Source: Mangifera indica
Lineage: Eukaryota; Streptophyta; Magnoliopsida; Sapindales; Anacardiaceae
Length of the DNA: 64,000 nt
NCBI RefSeq assembly: GCF_011075055.1
Contig: NC_058137.1
Span: 3,286,001-3,350,000, forward strand
Direction: 5' to 3'
The position numbers and the translations under genes were made by a program. The number at the start of each line of letters is the position of its first letter. Position 1 is the first letter of the stretch. Below the pieces are notes generated by a model. That model had not been told where the DNA came from and did no database searches. It saw only the letters and a list, made by a program, of their open reading frames with translations. Shown piece by piece: positions 1 through 13,811 of the stretch.

Positions 1-3000
1 GAGGGTTTGAAGTCAAGATAGAAAATGAAAGTGTTTTTCCTAGGATCCCGAATGAGATAAATTATATAATTAAAAAATATTTAAAAATAAAAAAGAAAAC
101 TTCCCTTTGGCCCCATGAATTTTCTATGGTGCTTTAGTTTATCTTATTTGTGAGTAATATTATTGGCCCTTTCACAATTATATGATTAGATTAGCATCTC
201 AAAAAGGGTTCATATATTTTGTGACATCGATTTAAATAAAAAGTAGTATTGTTTGCAAAAGGGAGAAAGTTCATTTATTACCCCATTTTTGCCCGAATGA
301 CAAGTTTCAACCTTGAACTTTGAACATGGCCTTTTTCCACCCTTGAAGGTTATCTTATCATAATGCTGGGTTTGATTGTTACTAGTAAAGAATCATCAAA
401 TCTTCACCTCAACTTCTATTTGTTTAACTTAAAAAGCAGCCCCATTACACATAATCTTTTTCTCAAGAAAAATACCCTTTTGAAGTTGCTTCCAGGAAAA
501 CTTATATTCCGAACAAGCACGACGAATATTCTAATTTTTTTCCAGTTAGCAGCTATGCCAGAGCCTCAAGCCCCACCACCATTGCTTAACTTAACACAAA
601 GAAACAAAATATTATATCATCTTAGTTGGACACCTCAAGGTTTTTATAATTAAAACTTAGCCATATATATTAACTATGCTGCCACGATCACCACCACCAC
701 CACCCACATTCAATAATGCCAACAGTTAGAAAATTTTTCGTGTCAAAGTCATTCATTTTCATGCCTGCCGATGCCAAAAACGACAGCTGCTACAGGTTGC
801 TTAACTAATAATGCAGTGTACGATTCTTAATTTTCTATTCGATTTTCTTCCTCAAACCTTCACTGTTAGGCATTTTTTGCATTATAAATTGGTTGTTTGG
901 TGAAGTGGGGATCCAACTTGGAAGTATCAGGAAAAGCTCTTGCTTTAACGGTAGCAACTACTCCACCCAAAAAATCAGCTTCAGGTTTATCTTAATTATA
1001 TATGAATTAATCATAATTAAAAGGTAGAAAATATTGTCCTTGGCACATGATTTGGGCATCTTCTTGATGATCAAATCTTTTGCGATTCTTCTTAATTAAT
1101 GCGATGAAAATTAAGTGGGTTGTTTCGTACAGAATATGTAGCACAATTGTATCATTTTTCAATGGGAAACTTGTAGTTTGTTTCTCATTTAGCTGTACAG
1201 TGTGTATCGCTTTTCAATTATTGGGCAAAAAATATTTTTAAAGAGTTGAATATTAATTAAAGGGTTCATATATGTAGTGCTTAAACAACTAATCTGGCAG
1301 TGACAGAATAACTTATGATCGCAAAAAGCTTGGTATGTAACATATACCTTATTCCAGGAATAATCAGCTTTAAAAAAAAAAAACCTTTAACAGCAGAAAA
1401 TTCTTGTAAAAGCTATATTATCAAAATCAAAATGCTGAATTATGCCCAAATTATATCACAAACCTAATAGCATATATTACTTTATTTTTAATTTAAAACC
1501 ATCCAATCTAATTGATATTTAGTACGTTAATTACTATCTATTATCAGTAATATAATGGAATACAACATCTTCCTGAAGTTCATAATAAATATATAGGGAA
1601 GACCCTTCTTTATGTTGGTTTAATGCACTTTTCTTGTGGTGTCATAAACAAAGTTCTTCACTTCTCTTGATGGAGTAGCAATTCTATACACTTAGAATCA
1701 CCAAGTTTATCCTTATCCTGATAAGATAATTTTATGGTGGAGATGAAATGAAATCTTCAATGGATATCCAGGATCCGACAAGCAAGGACACCAGGAAGAC
1801 TCATTTATTTTGGTTTATCTATGTGAGAGTATTATTGATGGTAGAGCTGAGAGTCAAGATCTACAGAGAACATGTTTGATATATATAGAGACACAGATTG
1901 GTGTTCCCACGCCAAGAAGCAACAAAACTTCATTTATTAACATATCTCTTGGTGGGCATTGTTTCAGTGTCTCTTCTTTGTATTTTGGTGGTGAATTAAA
2001 GCTTCCGTAAGTACAAAATATGTAAAAGCAACATGTTTGGAAGGATGAAAATAAGAAAAGGAAGGCTTAAAATTTGAATAAAAGCAACAGACAAGTAAAC
2101 TTTTAAGGCGTGTAATTTTTTTTGAAGTGAAATGAGAGACAAAATAATTTGAACCAACTATAAAGTATGGCATAGCATATATGGAAGAGTGAAAATAGAA
2201 TAGGAGAATTGATGAAAGTTGACCGTTAACGGGAAATGACAAAAAAATTTGAGATGGATAATTATAACAGATGATGAAGATGAATGATTGTTTGTTCCAT
2301 AGAAGAAATGGAATTGGAAATGCATGTTGGTGATGATAGGCCTGCGTGTCTCTCACCACTCTGTGATCTTCCATGCTTTGCCTTTGCCTTTGCCTTTGGG
2401 CCCATCCCTTCCTCTCTGTACGATCTTTTTTCCTTATTTTTCTTTCTTTTTATTTTATCATTCAATACTTTTAATATATATATGTGTGTGTGTATAATTC
2501 ATGGTAATATATATCAAAATTTTAATTTTTTATATTTATATTGTATCGTATTATAATATATATTTTTAAAAATTAAATGATAAAACTTATAATTGTAATA
2601 TTATCATTTAAAAAAATATTATAAACTTCCTATGAAAATTTAAATTTTCATAAATACACTCCTCTCACATGATTATTTATCTAAAAAGTGTATTAATCTG
2701 TATCAGTAATATATATCTCGTATCGTACTAATTCGATATACTTCATAATATATATATTTTTTTTCATGTATTGTATCGTATATAGAAAGATACTAGTAAC
2801 CATGATATCATCAAAACCTCTCATATTTGTCACTAAAATAATACAATTTTAATTGTCTTTTTGAGTTTTTACTTTTTAAGAAATTCTACATTCCTTTTCA
2901 GATTGGAATATTCTATAAACTTCTAAAAATAGTCTTTAACATATTTTGTTGTTTTTGGGTCAAATCTAGGTTAAACATCTGAATCACAAATTGGGTCTTA

Positions 3001-3738
3001 TACGAATTTAAGTTTAGGCCAAACGTGATATTCTCTCCCACCTAATAATGCGATTCTCTCATCGCGAAGCTACATTTTGAAACTCCAAGATCTTATTTTC
3101 AAACTATCAAAATACATGCAAAAGTCTCTTACTCTTTTCAATATCAACTAAGCGTTTTTCACTTCACAAGATACTCAGATGAACTAATCTTACGTTGAGA
3201 ATGACCTCTATATTCTTGTTAGTGGCAAAAATGGTATCAAATGATATTTGTTGAGGCTTGTTTCTCTTATGATCTTCTTTGTCTACATGATAAGACTTCA
3301 AACAACTTATATGAAAAATTGTGTGAAAGTTCAATCATAAAAGTTCAATTTCTATGATAGGACTTGTTTGGTATTTGTGATATTTCTAGCCCTCATTTCT
3401 CTACAATAGTCCTTCATGAATCAAGCATGTGGATTTGTATTGACAACCAATATCTTGATCACGTATGTCTCCATTTATTTTTTGTCAATTTCTTCATCTT
3501 GATCAAAATTTTCAAATATAACTTCAGAATATCAACTTAATTTCTCATGCCAAATATTGACAACTTTGAATGTCACAAGGCTTCAACCACCGTAAGTCTC
3601 CACGATGTATGGTGTATCATTCAAATAAAAGCATATAAAAACAGTATTCTTAAGCTACAAGGCAAGGAGGCAAATGATATGGAAGTAACATTTATAAGGA
3701 ACAAAACCCCTACGCAAAGGAGATTGTGGTAAAACTTA
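1..3738. other. Gene-free AT-rich stretch
   Basis: No credible gene was found. The open frames here (for example near 363-653, 1810-2010 and 1964-2556) are short, lack recognisable motifs and lack coherent splice partners. A short imperfect hexamer run (TTTGCC-like) lies near 2377-2400 and TA/TG simple sequence near 2480-2500. Confidence 0.6.
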
Positions 3739-4192
3739 GGCCAAACGACTATTTCCCATCCAAGGTTTGATATTTTCTCAAATGTCCCCCCTTTAACTAT
3801 GGAAACATCAAATACCCACTCATAACCGGTTAGATTTAACAAAACTCTAACGCCTGGAAATTTTATCTCTTTTTGCCCCCCTAAACTTTAAAAACTAAAA
3901 TTTTTCCTCACCCTAAGTTTTAAAAAATGGCAAAACCAAACCCTAGGGTGAAACTGCCATTTTTTAAAACTTAGGCTGGGGGAAAATTTTAGTTTTTAAA
4001 GTTTAGGGGGGTAAAATTAAATTCTATTTTAGTTTATTTTTAATATTATAACAAAAATAACGATTTTACCCTTATCACCGTTAGGGTTTTGTTAAATCTA
4101 ACAGGTCATGGGTGGGTGTTTGGTGTTTCCATAGTTAAATGGTGGAAACTTGAGAAAACATCAAACCTTGGATGGGAAATAGTCATTTGGCC
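3739..4192. mobile_element. Foldback MITE, Mutator-like (9-bp TSD)
   Basis: The element is 454 bp long. Its ends are long terminal inverted repeats: the left end starts GGCCAAACGACTATTTCCC and the reverse complement of the right end starts GGCCAAATGACTATTTCCC, with similarity continuing for roughly 100 bp. It is flanked by a perfect 9-bp direct repeat, TAAAACTTA (3730-3738 and 4193-4201). A 9-bp duplication with long inverted repeats is the hallmark of Mutator-like (MULE) MITEs. It encodes nothing. Related elements occur at 21515, 22739 and 28939. Confidence 0.85.
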
Positions 4193-7100
4193 TAAAACTT
4201 AACCTTGTAGGGCTGAGAAATACAAGGAAAAGAACAGGGACATGAATGATATTAACTTTTTTTGTTTTCTTCATGGTTGATGTTACTGTGAAAGCATCAT
4301 GCACAGCACAGACAACCCAAATTTGATTGTACGGGCAAGATAAGAGAATTGATGAGATATTTGGTATGCAAACAAAATTTGTTAGAAATGTGGGCGGGTG
4401 GGCCACTGTTTAGCTGAGGCCTGATCTAGCTGTGTTTTCAAAACATGAGCATCTTATTGCCTCAGCAAGGCCTTTCCTCTCATCCTCGCCTTCTGACACA
4501 TAACTCTGCAAATTTCAATTCATTCATATAGATTTTTTATTTTGAAAATAATAGAATATGAATAATAAATGTATTTAAAAGATTCCCAAAATATAAAAAG
4601 ATAAAAAAAATTAATAAATTTGCTGACAAATGTTCCCTAAAAACGTTGAAAACAGGCTGAATGATGTTTTCAGATTTTCTTGGTGAGAGTTGTAAAATGA
4701 TTAAGACATTGCTCAAAAATCAAGCCAGCAAATTAACTCGATTCTTAAGCTAGAAGAATGAAAAACATAAATTAAGAAATCATGCCACACAACACAACTA
4801 TTCTTGTACTTGTTCATTCTATCAATAGTATACAATATTAACAATATAGTTTGGACCAATTTAGATTATGACTTAAATTTATTAAAATCATTTACTTTTA
4901 AATATATATTATTTAATAAAATTAATAAAATTAATAAAATTATAATTTTTTAGAACATAATATAAATATATATATACAATATACATGTAAAAAAAATGAC
5001 AAAATAAATATGAAAAAAACAAATTATACAGTTAATTGTTTATGAAAAAATTATATCAACTGTTGTTATATATATTTTTAAAAAACATGATTTACAGTTT
5101 GAAAATCGTTTAAATTGTAACTCAAACTGAAAACTGTCAACTTAAACCAAATTAAACTATAATTTTTAAATAATTAAGTCTGATTTTATAATTTGAATCG
5201 GGTTACCTATTGTGTTTTTTTTTTTTTAATTTTATTGCAGCGCAGCTTGTAGAGTTTGATTTGATCGAATCTTACTGCTTTCTTCAAGATGAAATCACAA
5301 GCTACATAGATAGGGAAACTGAAGTAAATCAACTAAAACAAGTAAAACGTAAAAAACTAAAATTGCAGAAAGAACAAGCAATAATTTTATTGATGGGAAA
5401 GAATGTAATGATAAAGAAACAAGGATGGCCCTCAGCATATGCAACACATGTGAGGGTTAGCTTGAAGAAGATGGATGAAAGATCATGCACAGTGAAAACC
5501 TAAAAATATAAGGAAAAAAAAAAAGTTTCTGAGATTGTCGATCTCACTGCAACCAGAACTTGTCCGAGAAAACGATGTTCTGAAAATGCCAAAACAAGAC
5601 CACATCCATTGCCGGAAACATATCTTAATAATTCTGAATTTGTATTGTCTTATAATTTAGGTACCCCTGTACTACGTCATCTTCAATGGCCACAATATTT
5701 TAGATAATTTTCAACTTTTTAATGAGAAGGGTTCTGACATTATTGCGTTGGATTAGCCATTTTTAATGGGGTTTTTTGTTCTCTGATTACAATCGTGAGA
5801 AACAAGTCAATTTAATGATTTTAAATATGGGTTGTCAAGGAATGCATTTATATTGATTTTGATTATTTAATTGTGTTATTTAAATTCTAAGAAAAAGATT
5901 TTAAAAAAGCATAAATTGTACGATAAGTCCTTTTTGTCTACCAGAGAATTGATCTTCAACAGTTCCAATCCTTGAATCAGAAGTTCTTAGGCGTTAAAAA
6001 TGATGGGATACAAACTATATATTATTGATTTTAAATATATAGTTTCATTATAATTTTATTTTTTAGTTTTATAATTGAAAATATATCTTGATTTATAAGT
6101 TATTTAATCAATTTATTTTAACATTTTGTTGATGTGAAATATATAATCAAACTTAACATTTTTTATAAACTTTATTAAGGGTGTGACATATGAACTCACA
6201 ATGTAGAAATTTTTGACTAGTTTTTAAAGTGATTAGGACATAAGACAAACATCTTAATCAAAGACAAACGCCCTTTAATCAAATAATTAGCAAAAACAAA
6301 AAACCAATGGAAATGAAGTAATGAAAGGACGTAAAACAAGTTAGTTACAATGTCTCTGATTAAACAGAAGGGGCCATGCGGCCATGACAATTCAAAAGTT
6401 GAAACATAATTAGGGCAAAGAGTAGTAGATGGCAACGTTTCTAGGACTCATTGAAGAAGAAAAAGAGAACGTTGAAGGCAAGTTATAGATAAATAGCTAG
6501 CTAGCTGGGTTGCATGTGCCACTGAATTATTGACTCATAAGCCATAGCTACAGCATTTCATGTCAAAATCCTAGAGGGAAAGCGAATTGTCCACTCTGAA
6601 TTAAAATTCTTTCGGACCCATTTCTTCCCTCGGGAATCCAACTTTATACCTAACCAATGTGTTTCTCAACTTTCTTATTGCTTGCATGTATCAGAATTTA
6701 TATATTTCTCCTTGAAAGAGAAAAAGAGTTTCAGTTTCAGTGTGCAATAATAGTTGTTACAACAAGAGGTAGGCCTTCAAGGTCGTGCAGCGACCATGAC
6801 TAATGGTAGAAAAAATGTGGCTTGGATTTGACCTGTGAATTAAAAAGAAAATTCATGCATCCTGACTGAGTAAAGTGGGGTCAATTAATTTCGTTTTTAT
6901 CGTCTAAATAAATATTAATTTTCTCATGAAATAAATCCATATCTATATTCTATCCGAAATTGGGAGAATGGAGATGTATCTAGCGGGTTTGGGTCTCCAG
7001 AAGGATTGGAGAAACAGATGATAGAATTTTGTATTAGTAAGGCATCATCCTTTAGACTCTGCGATTGGGTCTTGGCACCCTGATTAGGAAGCCCAACCTT

Positions 7101-7805
7101 ATGATAAACCACTCTAAAATGGACCAGGAGCCGAAACCAATAGAAGACACACTCTAAGGTAAATTGGAATGCTAAAACGAACACATAAAATATTAACGAA
7201 AGTGTAAAATGGTTAAGTTCTTAAATGTTAACTAAGAAATCTTATTTAAGTCAGATCACCTTTTTAGAATTAAATGGATTATAATAAACAAATAAAATTT
7301 TGAATCTAATGATCAAAATAGTATTTGCTTCTATACTTGAGATTTTACTCATTTATTATTTGAATTTTCTTTAAATTTCTACTCTTTTACTATTTATGTT
7401 ATCCTTTTGTTGAATACAGAATTATTTTATCTTTAGTGTAAGTGTGAATATTACACTTTTTGAAATATTCTTCTTGGGTTGTTCACTGAAGGAGAAAGTC
7501 AAAAAATAAAAAATAAAAAGAAGTGGTGGAATTTTGGAGTGTTGGAGAAGCACTTTTCTTTTGCAGATGCATATAGCTGACAAGCACTTTAAATGGAGAC
7601 ACAACTGGCGAATTAGAAAAGTGCAGAAGACAGTACAGAAGCAAGCAAGCAAGCAAATATAAAGTCAAAATTTGGGAGGACAAGAGCCAATATTCCAAAT
7701 ACAATGTGGGTTTCTTATGGGGCCTGATGATGAGTCTGCAGGTTTGTCTATGAATCTTCTGCTGCATCTGCCACTGCCACTGTGTTGAAATTGCCTGGCT
7801 TATTG

Positions 7806-7842
7806 CTGAAACTTTCAGGCCATGAGGTTGCGAAAGTTTCAG
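7806..7842. repeat. Short perfect hairpin
   Basis: Two perfect 11-bp inverted arms (CTGAAACTTTC at 7806-7816 and its complement at 7832-7842) are separated by 15 nt. The pairing does not continue outward, so it is much shorter than a plant pre-miRNA stem. The function is unknown. Confidence 0.5.
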
Positions 7843-10059
7843 ATTATAATGCCATTGCTTGCTAAAAGAGAGGCATCCATTCATTTGTCAGACTACTCTT
7901 CGCTAGCTAGCTACTATCGTTGATTGCTTTGCGGTTCTAGTTTTTACTCTTCAACATTCACCAGCTTTGTGTTCACTCTGAATTATACCTGGCCCACAAT
8001 ACACACACACACATATATGACAGAGGGTTATTTTTAAAGAAATTACATATGCCCCAATACGAAAATTAATTAAAATACCATAATTTTATTGGGTTAAACA
8101 GTATTAGCCAATATAACATGTACAAATATAATCAAAAAAATATATTTTGACCAAAAATGACCAACTCTAAAATATGTGATAAATGGTAAATTTGTGTGAT
8201 AAATTATGACAAAACGATATGATCACGTCCACAAGGTTTTGCATGTCTGATGATGGGAAAATCATCTCAATTTCAAACAAAATCATCGTTTAACTTAATC
8301 AATTAACTGAATTAATAAGAAACAATTTTTCATTATCTAGCAACCAATTTTTACTTAAAAAATCATTCTATATATCAAAGTTAAAAAATTTTACCCTAGT
8401 TTCCAAACTTCCTACCAATGAAAATATATCATTTTCCAACAAAATAAACATTTTTTATACTTGAATCATACCCTAGTAAAATTAATAAGCAATTTCCATC
8501 AAATAACAATCACTTTTATTGTTAATTTATTTTTCATTTTAATTGAATTTAGATGAAACTTTGGATTAAAAAATATTTAAAAGACTAAGATTCTTAAAGT
8601 TAAAAATGAAAGTTAAACAAATATTAATTTAAGATTTTAACCATATCTATATAATTCATAAAACGTTGGTTAATAACGTAACATCGTGTAAATAAATTTG
8701 TTTCTCTTAATAACGTAATGCCTTAGATTATAGGATTAAATTGCATTAAACTAAATCCTAGTATAAAAGAAAGAAAGAAACATGAACTAAAGTTGATATT
8801 ATATATAACAGGAAGGGAAGTGGCAAAGCAACAACCTTATTTGAATGAAAAGAGAAAAACATTGATCAACTCCATTAGAATAGGCATCACTGAAATGGGT
8901 TGGGCTGATTTAAAAACAGAAATGTAGTCCATAACAAAGGGGCTGGCGCAGACAGAAAGATGGGAATTACATGGCCCAAGGCTATTTGTTTGGATGGGCT
9001 GCTGAGCTTTGTTTGAGCTTTACGTTTATTACGTTTACCTTCCGGCTGGCACTTTTCCACACCGTATCCATCTAAAACTTTTCCATGGCTTTTGAAAGTT
9101 ATATTTTACCATGAACTGCTAATCGTTTCAACAATAATAAAATGTGAACAGGAAGTTAAATGAGCTAAATGTTGGAACAAGAATGCAAAATGCGGTTATG
9201 TCAAGCCGTCAACTTGATGGTGAACTATTAATAACCAAATAGCCAACTTTTGCTGTATATTTTCTACTCTCGACAACACTTTCTTTTAAACCCACCTATC
9301 TTTAAAAATAAGTTTGAGTGATAAAAAATAGAGATTTTAAACATGAGAACAAAGATTCAAATCTCATCAATGACATATTAAGATCAAATATTTAACTTAT
9401 CTGATATAGTGATTAAAGGGTTGGTCATTGGAGTAGAGGTTTTATATATTTTGTATGATCGATTCAACTACAAATGGGTTGTCTAACTTAAATAAAGTTG
9501 ATTCGATAAAAAAAAACCAATCCACCAAGATGTGCTGAAATGAGCCTGAAAACAGAAAGATATCATCCCATGTTTTTGTTCCAGAGGGAAGCAGGCTGGT
9601 GCTATACACATCATAATTTCTATCGCATGGAAGAAAAGAGATAACTCCAGTCCATGGAAGAATCATCACCAAGGTTAGCCTTTTCCTATTCCTCTTCATC
9701 AACTTCAATAAGAGTTTGACCTACTACGGTTTCTAAGGCATTATTAAGTGGACCTTGAGGGGCTCCAAAGTGTCTGGAAAAAGTGAAATGGGCCTCGTAT
9801 GGGAGCTGATGCACTGCAGCCCCTGGTAGAATGCGGTGCACAAAATCAGTCACGAAGGGAGGATTTTAGGAAATGAATAATTTTTTTTTTTAATTTTTAA
9901 TTTTAAGAAATGAAAATAATTAACGACAGTGAAAAAGTATTTTTGTGTTGGAAAATGTAATTCACTTATTTATTAATTTGGAAGTTTCATTTCATTTGTG
10001 GGTGGTTTTATAACATATATTTATGAAATATGAAATATAGATAAAAACAATATTATATG

Positions 10060-10180
10060 TATATATTTAGATACACAGATTATATATTATTATGTGATTA
10101 AATGTTATTTTATTTTTAATTTAAAATCATTTAATCATATAATAATATATAATATGTATATTCAAATTATGTATCAAAAA
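10060..10180. mobile_element. AT-rich palindromic MITE-like repeat
   Basis: The ends are roughly inverted copies (GATACACAGATT-like on the left, and the complement of AATTATGTATC on the right) around a core rich in TTTTAATTTAAAA. Sequences of the same layout recur at 23115-23230, 36426-36540 and 48210-48345. No target duplication is clear and the borders are approximate. Confidence 0.5.
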
Positions 10181-11530
10181 ATATATATATAATTTTATTA
10201 TATGGATAATGGGTAAACCCATTGTCTTTCAAATTTAGAGATTACTTAAATGTTACATTTTAGAAAGGGAGAAGACTTTTTTTTCCACCCTTTTATTTTT
10301 TTGTCTAAATAATATTTTTACTCTCAAAATGTAAAAACATACTTTTCTACCTTATGTCAGATACTATAATTAAAATACATTAAATTTTAGAATAAAAATA
10401 TTAAAAAGGCAAGAATATTTTTAATATTTGACTAGAAGTTTTTATATTGTTTTATTAAATTAAATTACTTTTGTAACAATATGATAAACATTATAATGAC
10501 AAAAACCCTTTTATTTACCCATTCACATAATATTCTTCATAGCCTTTTTATCTTCCTCTTCATTTTCTTCTTGGCAAAATTGATTCCAATCAACCTAAAA
10601 AAGCCCTAGGAGAATGATGAGAAAAAAAAAAGAAAATAGGAAAGAAATAATAAAAAATAGAGGAAACGACTGAAAAAATAAAATAATTTGATAAACGTAA
10701 TTATAAAAATTATATTAAATGACATTTTTGTATGGAAAAACAGAAAATTACATTTATACCTCAAGAAAAAAAAAGTCAACAAAATTTTTTTTTTAAGTTT
10801 TAACTTTCAAGATAAAAATGGTTGGAAAATAATACTTCTCTCTTTTAGAAATTTAAATTTCACTAATAATATTAAAGTATAATCTGTTACTTATGAAAAT
10901 CAATATATAAAAATATATAAATATGAATAATATTTTATGTATATATTTTAAAATATATAATTAGATATATATAATATATTATTATGTGATTTAATATTAA
11001 TTTATCTTTTAATTAAAAATTATTTAATTGTATATTGATATATCATATGTGTGTTTAATTGTATATTTAAAAGTTTATTAATATAGTTTTATTGATTTAC
11101 AAATAATAAAATGATGTGTAAAAATAATATATATAATTTTATACTTAAATAATAAAATATCATCATGTAATTGAGTGTTATTTAATTTTTAATTTAAACT
11201 TATTTAATATTGTTTTATATAAAATGAATAAAAAAATAAATCTCATTTTTTTTCATAAAAATTTTCGGACATGCATGTGAAACTGAATATTCCACACTTG
11301 GAAAGCAACAAAAAAATTGCAATTTAAATCAGTCTATTACTTTAATTCAGAAAAAAAATTCCAAAAATATGTGAACCAGAAATTAATTTGACATATTTAT
11401 TATCCTTTTTTTTTTTTTAATTCATTCTTCTAACAAAACATAATTTTACTGAAATTCCGAGAACCAAGCATTTGTGTCTGGTTCGATGTAGAAAAAGTAT
11501 TCTGTTCTGTAGCAGAACGTGGCAATCCTC

Positions 11531-11536
11531 CACGTG
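11531..11536. promoter_or_regulatory. G-box-like CACGTG site
   Basis: CACGTG lies about 100 bp upstream of the ATG at 11633, in the context CCACGTGTGGC, which also fits an ABRE-type core. bZIP and bHLH factors are known to bind such sites. Its use here is inferred only from position. Confidence 0.5.
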
Positions 11537-11632
11537 TGGCGACAAAACTCTTTCGTTTACTATTCTTCCTTTCCCTCCATTTGCTCTCCTTTTCATTTCC
11601 GATTTCTTCTTCCCCAATTCAATTCTTTTGTG

Positions 11633-13811
11633 ATGATGGCTGAAGTCTCTGCTTTGTGTTTCTCTTCTTTGTCTTCACTTCCTTCTATTTCTCGCTGTCA
11701 AAGAATGGAACCTATTTCCTTCATTTCTCCGTCTTTTCTTTCTCGGCCCCACTCTCGTTTTCTTCGATTCACATCCCCCAAAGCTTCTTCTGATTCTTCT
11801 TCCGGCTTCCTCGGCGATGATTCTTTTAATTTTTTCCCTTGGGCTGACGGTCACGGCGGTAGTGTATCTTTGATTTGGATGGTTTAGAGGTTTTTTTTTT
11901 TTGGGAGAATTTGTGAAATTTCTGGGTTTAATCTGTTGCAGGAATTCAATGGGTGCAAGAGGAGAGAGTAACGCTGTTTACTGCTGACGGGCTCATTCAG
12001 ATTGGAGGCTCAATGGTCCCTCGACGTGTCACTTCTGATGTACGCTATTTTTATCGTTTCAATATATATATTTTTTTTTGTCAAGATCAACTTTTTAAGT
12101 ATTAACTCGGTTGGAAATGTTTTATGGATATCCAAAAACTGTTTTGAAATATGCTATGTTTTCTTTTAAGAGATTTGAGTTTATTATTTCAATTTCAATT
12201 GTGTTTGTTTTCAAAATGGAATAGGCTTATATGTTGAATTCCAGTTGCAACCAAAACTGAAATCTCCTGTCATTTTTTGTTTCTGTTTTCATTTCAAGTG
12301 GAAATATGCATTTGGGCTCTGTGTGAAATGTTTAATGCTTTAGAACTTGCATTTAGATTCGTTTAATTTTTAATATCTAGATTGTTAACTGGCTAAAAAG
12401 ATTTCCATATACTTACAGAAGAATCAGGGGAGATCAAAAGCCTCCCAAAATTTTCAGCGTTTTCAAGAGAGTGATTACATGGATCCAAACCAGAGTCTGT
12501 GCCTAGGTGCGCTCTTCGATATTGCGGCAACAAATGTAAGCTATTTTTATGCTGCTAATTAAAGCTAATGTTTGAGAATATAAGTCTTTTGTCTTATGCA
12601 TTTGGTGTTGGTCATGATAGGGACTTAATACTGGCAGACGGCTTTGTATCTTTGGTTTTTGCCGATCCATTGAAATGCTAAGTGATGTTGTGGAAGATAC
12701 AGTTTTGGAGCATGGTGGCGAGGTATGCCATCTTGTTTTTATTTATCTTCCATTATAGCTATACATTACTATGATTGTTTGTGGCTGTTGTTTCTGTCCG
12801 CTTAGTCTTTTAAACTTTTAAAGCACAACAATAGAACAGCTGCTCTCAGTTTCTTGTTCTGACAATGAAATCATCTCATAGTTTCCATTCCAACAGCAGC
12901 CACACTGTGCTCATGGTTGTGGTCGATTAATTCCTTTAGGTTCAGCTCTGATTTATCATTACATGCATGTAATGGTTTTAGTATCATTAGAGACCATGGA
13001 ATTTTAATTTAATCTAAAAATCTTGGTTTGGATGATATGCTTGGATCATTTCTCTTGTCAGCAAAGGGAATTGCCATTGATATTCTGAGAGGCAGATTAG
13101 GCTGTTGGTATTGGTAGCCAGATCTGGCCTTGTATTTTTTGGTGCTTGATTGCGGGTTTTACTCCTTGTTCTTTAAGTGCATTTCCCAATTTGTTACTGT
13201 CTATGATTTAATTAAATAATGTTCCTATAGCTAGGCATCCCGTAAGTTCTCACTAGTGTCAAGTGATTTTCTTGTTTGAAAAAAATCTGAAGCGGACAAA
13301 GTCTCTGAGTTTAATAATGCTGACAGCTGTCTGGCAAAACCAACCTGGTTTACTCTTGTTGCTTTAATGCACCATTTTGGTTTAAAAGTGGGTGGCTATA
13401 CAAGTTGGATATGATCATGGAATGTCATATTGAAGCCATTTTAGAGGTGAAAGTAAAATTTTATCCACGTTAATGGCAACCTTGGGTTCTGTTTCAGCAC
13501 ATTTTTCATCTCCACGTTTTCAAATTTTTTTTGTACCAATAACAGTGCTTCCTTTTAATGTATATTAACGCACATGCTTTTAAGGTTGAGCTTGCTTGAA
13601 ATTACAATATTATTAAAATATGTACATCTTGTATGTTTAGATAGTTGCTGCGGAGAAGGCAAGCAAAGGTGGTTTGCACGAAAAGTTAACCATGACTGTT
13701 GCAGTGCCATACCTGTGGGGTGTTCCTCCTGCTTCTGAAACACTTCATCTAGCTGTTCAGAGTGGGGGAGGGATTGTGGAGAAAATTTATTGGCAATGGG
13801 ATTTTTTGTAA
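11633..13811 (+). CDS. Conserved plastid-type protein of unknown function
   Basis: A five-exon gene: 11633-11858, 11942-12039, 12419-12535, 12621-12722 and 13641-13811. All junctions are GT-AG and in frame, giving 237 aa. Two adjacent ATGs (11633 and 11636) could start it. The first 50 or so residues are rich in Ser, Phe, Pro and Arg with few acidic residues, as in chloroplast transit peptides. The mature part is well structured rather than low complexity: GIQWVQEERVTLFTADG and GGSMVPRRV near residues 76-105, LGALFDIAATNGLNTGRRL in the middle, and a C-terminal block containing VAVPYLWGVPP and ending YWQWDFL. I do not recognise the family and assign no function. Plastid import is inferred from the N-terminus only. 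A CACGTG site lies about 100 bp upstream. Intron 4 (12723-13640, 918 bp) is much the longest. Confidence 0.85.

Larger units (their letters stand above)
4202..11500. other. Gene-free AT-rich stretch with scattered repeats
   Basis: No gene is supported. It holds an isolated 97-codon open frame (5210-5503) that follows an acceptor-like TTGCAG but has no recognisable domain. It also holds an 88-codon minus-strand frame (9442-9708) of unknown nature, a short hairpin at 7806-7842 and AT-rich palindromic MITE-like sequence near 10060-10180 and 10900-11230. Confidence 0.6.

Noticed and set aside
9442..9708. 88-codon minus-strand frame
   Set aside because: The composition is plausible but no homology, start context or exon partner was recognised.
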